17,489 bases of DNA from JBCDBY01 sp039182715 (lineage in GTDB: Bacteria > Planctomycetota > PLA2). Shown here piece after piece: positions 14,020-17,489 of this stretch. Position 1 is the first letter of the stretch. Each line of letters begins with the position of its first letter. Location: positions 1-17,489 of the forward strand of contig JBCDBY010000058.1 in assembly GCA_039182715.1 (NCBI GenBank). Reading direction: 5' to 3'. The notes under the pieces are model-generated. The model made no database searches, was not told the DNA's origin, and worked only from the letters and a program-made list of their open reading frames with translations. A program made the translations under genes and the position numbers.

Positions 14020-14079
14020 GCGGGGTTCCGCAGTGGCATGACGATTGCCCTATGTGCGTCATGCGCTACGGAACCCCGC
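14020..14079 (+). promoter_or_regulatory. 11-bp inverted repeat enclosing the start of the phosphatase-cytochrome gene
   Basis: GCGGGGTTCCG (14020-14030) and CGGAACCCCGC (14069-14079) are perfectly complementary. The 38-bp interval holds a candidate -10 (GACGAT, 14040-14045) and both possible start codons (14052, 14061). It could be an operator read as DNA, or a hairpin if transcription comes through from etfA. Confidence 0.5.
14040..14045 (+). promoter_or_regulatory. candidate -10 element (GACGAT) of the phosphatase-cytochrome gene
   Basis: GACGAT ends 6 nt before ATG 14052, the same spacing as TATAAT before lptB and TACGAT before the gene at 16367. It matches only the AnnAT part of the consensus. 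No Shine-Dalgarno sequence is present. Confidence 0.35.
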
Positions 14080-14987
14080 TTCTTTTGCTGGTCGCCATCG
14101 GCTGCACCTCGGGCTCGATGGAGGCCAAGACGGGGGCGGCTCCCGCCCTCACCGTGAGCTACACGGACGCGGGCGAGCCGGAGGGCCTCGAGCGGTTCCG
14201 CCAGTGGTCCGACACGCTCTTCCAGGGCGCCCAGCCCAAGGGTGAGATCGCCTTCCGCAACCTCGCCGCGATGGGGGTCACCACCGTCATCAGCGTGGAT
14301 GGCGCGGCGCCCGATCTCGCCAACGCGCACAAGTACGGCCTCGTCTACGCGCACGTGCCGATCGGCTACGACGCCGTGCCGCGCGAGGCGGCCATCCGGA
14401 TGATCGAGGCGGCGCGCCGCTCGAAGGGCGCCGTCTACGTCCACTGCCACCACGGCAAGCACCGCGGCCCGGCGGGGATGATGGCCATCCGCATGACGCT
14501 CGACGGCACGACGGCGGACGACGCGGTCGCCGGCCTCAAGCTGAGCGGCACCAGCCCGAAGTACGAAGGTCTCTACCGCGACATCGCCGCGTTCCAGGTC
14601 CCGAGCGGCGATGAGCTCGCGAAGGCGCCGAAGACGATCCCCGAGCGCGTGATGCCCGATGGCATGGTCGCGCTCATGATCACGGTGACCGAGCGCTGGG
14701 AGAACCTGGGCCAGTCTCGCAAGGAAGGCTGGAAGGTGCCCGCCGACAGCCCCGACGTCAGCCCGCCGCACGAAGCGCGCATGCTCTGGGAGCTCTACCG
14801 CGAGAGCAACCGCCTCGGCCAGTGGAAGAGCTACGACGAGGACTTCCGCGACCAGATGGCGGAAGGCGAGCAGCTCGCCATGAAGCTGGAGCAGGCGCTC
14901 CGCGCGAACGAGCACAACCTCGCGAAGCAGCACTACAAGGCGCTGAAGGCCAACTGCAACAGCTGCCACGCCGCCTACCGAAATTAG
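14052..14987 (+). CDS. exported dual-specificity/tyrosine phosphatase fused to a C-terminal cytochrome c (c'-like) domain
   Basis: A 311-residue protein. Residues 1-18 form a lipoprotein-like signal ('LLLLVAIGC', possible lipid-modified C18). Residues ~45-165 are a cysteine-phosphatase domain: 'WSDTLFQGAQPKGEIAFRNL', 'GVTTVISVDG', then the P-loop 'VHCHHGKHRGP' (130-140), an exact HCx5R with nucleophile C132 and R138; D107 is a possible general acid. Residues ~195-311 are mostly helical and end in 'ANCNSCHAAYRN', a CxxCH haem-attachment motif (C302, C305, H306) near the C-terminus followed by Tyr-Arg, as in cytochrome c'/class II cytochromes. Haem would be attached outside the cytoplasm. The start could be ATG 14061 instead. 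The substrate is unknown. It follows etfBA on the same strand but appears to have its own promoter. Confidence 0.85.
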   Translation: MCVMRYGTPLLLLVAIGCTSGSMEAKTGAAPALTVSYTDAGEPEGLERFRQWSDTLFQGAQPKGEIAFRNLAAMGVTTVISVDGAAPDLANAHKYGLVYAHVPIGYDAVPREAAIRMIEAARRSKGAVYVHCHHGKHRGPAGMMAIRMTLDGTTADDAVAGLKLSGTSPKYEGLYRDIAAFQVPSGDELAKAPKTIPERVMPDGMVALMITVTERWENLGQSRKEGWKVPADSPDVSPPHEARMLWELYRESNRLGQWKSYDEDFRDQMAEGEQLAMKLEQALRANEHNLAKQHYKALKANCNSCHAAYRN

Positions 14988-15068
14988 CGGGATTACGGAG
15001 CCGGGTTCAATTCTCCCGCTAACTGAGATAGCGGTAGATTTCACCCCGGCTCGGTAACTGTCGCTATC
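14984..15068. terminator. interleaved inverted repeats between convergent genes (possible bidirectional terminator)
   Basis: Three perfect inverted repeats are packed here: TTAGCGGGA (14984-14992) with TCCCGCTAA (15014-15022); GAGCCGGG (14998-15005) with CCCGGCTC (15045-15052); GATAGCG (15027-15033) with CGCTATC (15062-15068). The first includes the stop codon of the phosphatase-cytochrome gene and the third that of the minus-strand gene. No T-tract follows any of them. The arms cross, so the stems form either alternatives or a pseudoknot. Confidence 0.5.
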
Positions 15069-16338
15069 GGAGCGCGCGTTTCATCGCCGCGGCGAGGTTT
15101 CGCGGCTGGATGAATCCTGGGCCCGACCCGTGGATGCGGGTTCCGGTCGACGTGAGGAACAGGATCATCGGCACGCGGTCGACGCGGTACTTCTTCATGT
15201 CCTTGGGGAAGTTGGCGGCGTCAATGCGGGCGCAGACGAAGCGCTTGGCGAGCGTGACCACCTCGCGGTCGCGGAAGGTGTATTGCTCCATCTGCACGCT
15301 CATGCGGTTGCGGTTCGACGCGAAGAAGAGCAGGACCGGCTTCTTCACATTGGGGCTGGCCGCGATCTCGAGGGCGTACTCGGCGTTGCGGCCGGTGATC
15401 CAGTCGACCTTCTGGTTCGAGGTCGCCTTGGGACGCAGCGGGTCGATGTCGAGCGCGCGCTCCTCCGGCGACTGCCGCTGCCGTGCGATGCGCGTGAAGA
15501 ACGCGGTCTCGGTCTCCTTCGCCGGCTTGGTCACCAGCGTGATCTCGCGCCCGCTCGCCTCGACGGCCTTCACTTCGATGTTGGTCTTCTCGTCGGTCGA
15601 CCAGCAGGGAAACAGCATCGTGCGCGACGCGTCGAGCGAGAGCATCTCTCCCAGCGCGGTCGCCACCGGCTTGAGCGCCCATGAGTCGCTCGTCGTGTAT
15701 TGCCCGTCCGAATCGTCGTCGAGCAGCACCAGCCGGTACTCGCCGTCGCCCAGCTTGACCGTCCCCTCGCGCCAGCCGTCGCGTTCGATCTGCACCGTCT
15801 TCGGGACCTTCTTGCCTTCGGTCACGTAGAAGAGCACCGCGGTGTACGGCTCGGTGCCCTCCTTGCCGAACGTCGTGAACGGCAGCTTCATGCCGATCGA
15901 AAGAAACTCCACGAGCGTCGCGCCGGTCGTATAGATCGTGCGGATGCGCGCCTCCGTCGGCTTGCCGTCGTTCGTCAGGTCGAGGTCGCGATCGAAGTCG
16001 AGGTAGAGCAGGTCGTGATAGTCGGTCTTGCCGGAGCGATCGATGGCGCCGTAGAACGGCACGCCCTTCGTCTCGCCCATCGACACGCGGAAGTAGATCG
16101 GGTCCTGCGCCTTGAACTTGGGGATCTCGAACAGGAACCGCGGCGCGTTCGACTCCACCGCGATCGGGCGCGGCTTCGAGTACCCGACGCGCGCCGCGTC
16201 GCCCGCTGCTCCAGCCTTGAGCGTCACCTTGACCTCGGCACGCTGCGGGGCGGCCGTCGGCTTCGGCTCCTCCTGTGCCATCAGGACGGCCGCCCCGAGG
16301 GTGAGGACAAAGACGAGGGCGAGGGCTCCGTTCCGCAT
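15064..16338 (-). CDS. exported protein with C-terminal thioredoxin-like fold lacking CxxC
   Basis: A 424-residue protein with a Sec signal peptide (about 1-21, 'LVFVLTLGAAVLMAQ'). The middle (30-290) is beta-rich and not a family I recognise. It has two Asp-rich, calcium-loop-like segments, 'DFDRDLDLTNDG' (114-125) and 'DDDSDGQYTTSD' (207-218). The C-terminal ~115 residues resemble a thioredoxin fold: 'WITGRNAEYALEIAAS' helix, 'KPVLLFFAS' strand, 'VCARIDAANFP', and 'YRVDRVPMILFL' with the cis-proline (P390). Where thioredoxins have CxxC this protein has 'SNRNRMS', so no dithiol redox activity is expected. The start ATG 16338 has no Shine-Dalgarno sequence; TACAAT ends 6 nt upstream on the minus strand. 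It diverges from the gene at 16367 across only 28 bp. Confidence 0.87.
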   Translation of the reverse strand: MRNGALALVFVLTLGAAVLMAQEEPKPTAAPQRAEVKVTLKAGAAGDAARVGYSKPRPIAVESNAPRFLFEIPKFKAQDPIYFRVSMGETKGVPFYGAIDRSGKTDYHDLLYLDFDRDLDLTNDGKPTEARIRTIYTTGATLVEFLSIGMKLPFTTFGKEGTEPYTAVLFYVTEGKKVPKTVQIERDGWREGTVKLGDGEYRLVLLDDDSDGQYTTSDSWALKPVATALGEMLSLDASRTMLFPCWSTDEKTNIEVKAVEASGREITLVTKPAKETETAFFTRIARQRQSPEERALDIDPLRPKATSNQKVDWITGRNAEYALEIAASPNVKKPVLLFFASNRNRMSVQMEQYTFRDREVVTLAKRFVCARIDAANFPKDMKKYRVDRVPMILFLTSTGTRIHGSGPGFIQPRNLAAAMKRALR

Positions 16339-16344
16339 GGCCCG

Positions 16345-16350
16345 ATTGTA
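16345..16350 (-). promoter_or_regulatory. candidate -10 element (TACAAT) of the minus-strand thioredoxin-like gene
   Basis: ATTGTA on the plus strand reads TACAAT on the minus strand and ends 6 nt before the ATG at 16338. There is no Shine-Dalgarno sequence. Any -35 would lie inside the divergent gene's coding sequence, and I see no good one. Confidence 0.55.
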
Positions 16351-16354
16351 GGGC

Positions 16355-16360
16355 TACGAT
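16355..16360 (+). promoter_or_regulatory. candidate -10 element (TACGAT) of the gene at 16367
   Basis: TACGAT ends 6 nt before GTG 16367 and stands back to back, 4 bp apart, with the TACAAT of the opposite strand. This spacing supports GTG 16367 as the start codon. Confidence 0.5.
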
Positions 16361-16366
16361 GTCGGC

Positions 16367-17443
16367 GTGGAGAAGGCGCTCGTCGGGCTCCTCTGCCTGG
16401 CGGGCCTCGCTGGCGCGCAGGAGCACACCCTCGACCAGATCGTAGAGATCATGCGCCAGCGCGAGCAGGCGACCACGCGCTATCACGCCTGCTACACCTA
16501 CGACTTCTCCTGGAACGGAAGGCCGGCGCCCACGCTCTCCTTCACCGGCTTCTACTCCCGGGACGGCAATCGCGTCTTCTGGCGCGGCGCCCGCCTCGTC
16601 GATGACCCCTTCAAAGGCACGTTTCACCAGGAGGAGATCGTCTATCGCAACGGGTTGCGGACCGTCAAGCTCGATCGGCCTCGCGGCACGTCCACCACGG
16701 ACTGGCGGGCGTTCCTTCAAAGCGGCCCTCCCTGGGACGGCCCCGTCAATCCCGACTACCTCGGCATACGGCACCACGTCGGCTTCTACTCCGATGCGGT
16801 GGCGCGTCCCGGAACCATCATCGTCGGCCGCGAGAAGGTCGGCTCCTTCGCATGCGTGAAGGTCGTGCATGGGCTCGGCCCGACGCCGGTTCCCGAGATC
16901 GCGTGGCTCGCCGTCGACCACGCCTACTTCCCGGTCCGCGTCACGTGGACCTTCCGGCCCAAGAGCGCGACCTCCGCGCCGGCGGAGGTCGAGAAGATGA
17001 TCCGCGAAGGTCACGCCTGGCGGGTTGCCGACGGGAGTCTGTTCGAGGCGCGCGCGATCCACACCGTCGAGGCGCTCACGCCCGTAGACGCTGGCCTCAT
17101 CCCAACGCGCGTTCGCACGCTGCAGCCTCGCGCGGAGCACATGCCCATGCGCGGCGAAGCGCTCTTCACCGTCACACCGACCAGCATCGTGCCGGGCTCG
17201 AAGCTGACGGAGGACTACTTCACCCTGCAGCACGTCGACTCGGCCGAGGTGCGGGGGCCCGCGGTGCCGGAGCCGCCGCCGTTCGGGTCGCGCTCGATCC
17301 GCATGACGCGCGACGAGATTCGCGACCACATCGAGCTCGGTACGCCGGTCGTGCGCGACGACCCGCCCTGGTTGCTGATGGTGTTCGGCGGCATCACGCT
17401 GTTGCTCGGCATCGTCCTCGCCGTGATGATGCGTCGGAGATGA
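16367..17443 (+). CDS. exported protein of unknown function with C-terminal membrane anchor
   Basis: A 358-residue protein starting with GTG. A short signal peptide (about 1-18, 'MEKALVGLLCLAGLAGAQ') is followed by a large extracytoplasmic region. Near the C-terminus there is one transmembrane segment (about 334-354, 'WLLMVFGGITLLLGIVLAV') and a short basic tail 'MMRRR', i.e. a type I membrane topology. The N-terminal part (QIVEIMRQREQATTRYHACY, then beta-strands 'YSRDGNRVFWRGARL', 'EEIVYRNGLRTVKLDR') has the alternating pattern of LolA/LolB-like or outer-membrane-lipoprotein-sorting-like folds, but that is a guess. No catalytic motif is seen. The possible next gene overlaps its stop codon by four bases (ATGA). 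Confidence 0.82.
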   Translation: MEKALVGLLCLAGLAGAQEHTLDQIVEIMRQREQATTRYHACYTYDFSWNGRPAPTLSFTGFYSRDGNRVFWRGARLVDDPFKGTFHQEEIVYRNGLRTVKLDRPRGTSTTDWRAFLQSGPPWDGPVNPDYLGIRHHVGFYSDAVARPGTIIVGREKVGSFACVKVVHGLGPTPVPEIAWLAVDHAYFPVRVTWTFRPKSATSAPAEVEKMIREGHAWRVADGSLFEARAIHTVEALTPVDAGLIPTRVRTLQPRAEHMPMRGEALFTVTPTSIVPGSKLTEDYFTLQHVDSAEVRGPAVPEPPPFGSRSIRMTRDEIRDHIELGTPVVRDDPPWLLMVFGGITLLLGIVLAVMMRRR

Positions 17444-17489
17444 GAACGGACGTCACGCTGCTCCTCCTCCGACGATCGGGGCGCGCATG
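17440..17489 (+). CDS. possible start of a further gene, cut by the window end
   Basis: ATG at 17440 overlaps the preceding stop as ATGA, the arrangement also used at rph-rdgB, and the frame stays open to the end of the window: MRTDVTLLLLRRSGRA. GGAG (17436-17439) abuts the ATG with no spacing, which is not ideal. Too short to identify. Confidence 0.35.
   Translation, partial: MRTDVTLLLLRRSGRA

Noticed and set aside
15221..17329. A 702-codon open frame on the minus strand
   Set aside because: It overlaps the 15064-16338 gene in another frame and the 16367 gene antisense. Its composition is shadow-like with no signal, motif or start site.

Overview
The window looks like chromosomal DNA of a high-G+C (roughly two-thirds G+C), Gram-negative-type, respiring bacterium. 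An LPS-export ATPase (LptB) and a diaminopimelate epimerase imply an outer membrane and possibly DAP-type peptidoglycan. An electron-transfer flavoprotein and a predicted exported haem protein imply respiration. Several features fit Planctomycetota or another deep-branching diderm lineage better than Proteobacteria: many exported proteins of unknown function, carboxypeptidase-regulatory-like (CRD) repeats, a signal peptidase I with large insertions, and zf-TFIIB zinc ribbons. This placement is inference. I see no mobile element, CRISPR array, tRNA or rRNA.

Layout. 1-73: a probable end of an upstream gene, then a strong intrinsic terminator. 140-2665 (+): a membrane-anchored protein with about eight CRD repeats. 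It converges on a three-zinc-ribbon protein (3377-2802, -), which diverges from a secreted one-CRD protein (3466-4485, +). 5789-4466 (-): dapF, translationally coupled to a small zinc-ribbon protein whose end overlaps the CRD gene by 20 bp. 5855-10415 (+): a housekeeping run of rph, rdgB (ATGA overlap), lepA and signal peptidase I. 10416-10756: a 341-bp, relatively A+T-rich gap with two perfect DnaA-box matches at its ends. 10757-12137 (+): a degenerate LptB-like ATPase followed by an intact LptB. 12138-12256: a gap with two different period-7 tandem repeats. 12257-13980 (+): etfB-etfA (TAATG overlap). 14052-14987 (+): a predicted exported tyrosine/dual-specificity phosphatase fused to a C-terminal c-type haem domain. 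16338-15064 (-) and 16367-17443 (+): two exported proteins diverging across only 28 bp. 17440 onward: the possible start of another gene.

How it works together. The middle block is general housekeeping: RNA maturation, nucleotide-pool cleaning, translation, protein export and LPS transport. The flanks are envelope proteins of unknown role.

The observations most worth following are the phosphatase-cytochrome fusion, the LptB paralogue that keeps its Walker motifs but has lost its Q-loop, signature, D-loop and H-loop residues, and the DnaA-box-bordered gap. Also notable is a recurrent TANNAT-like hexamer 6-10 nt before start codons that lack a Shine-Dalgarno sequence, which suggests that leaderless mRNAs are common in this organism.
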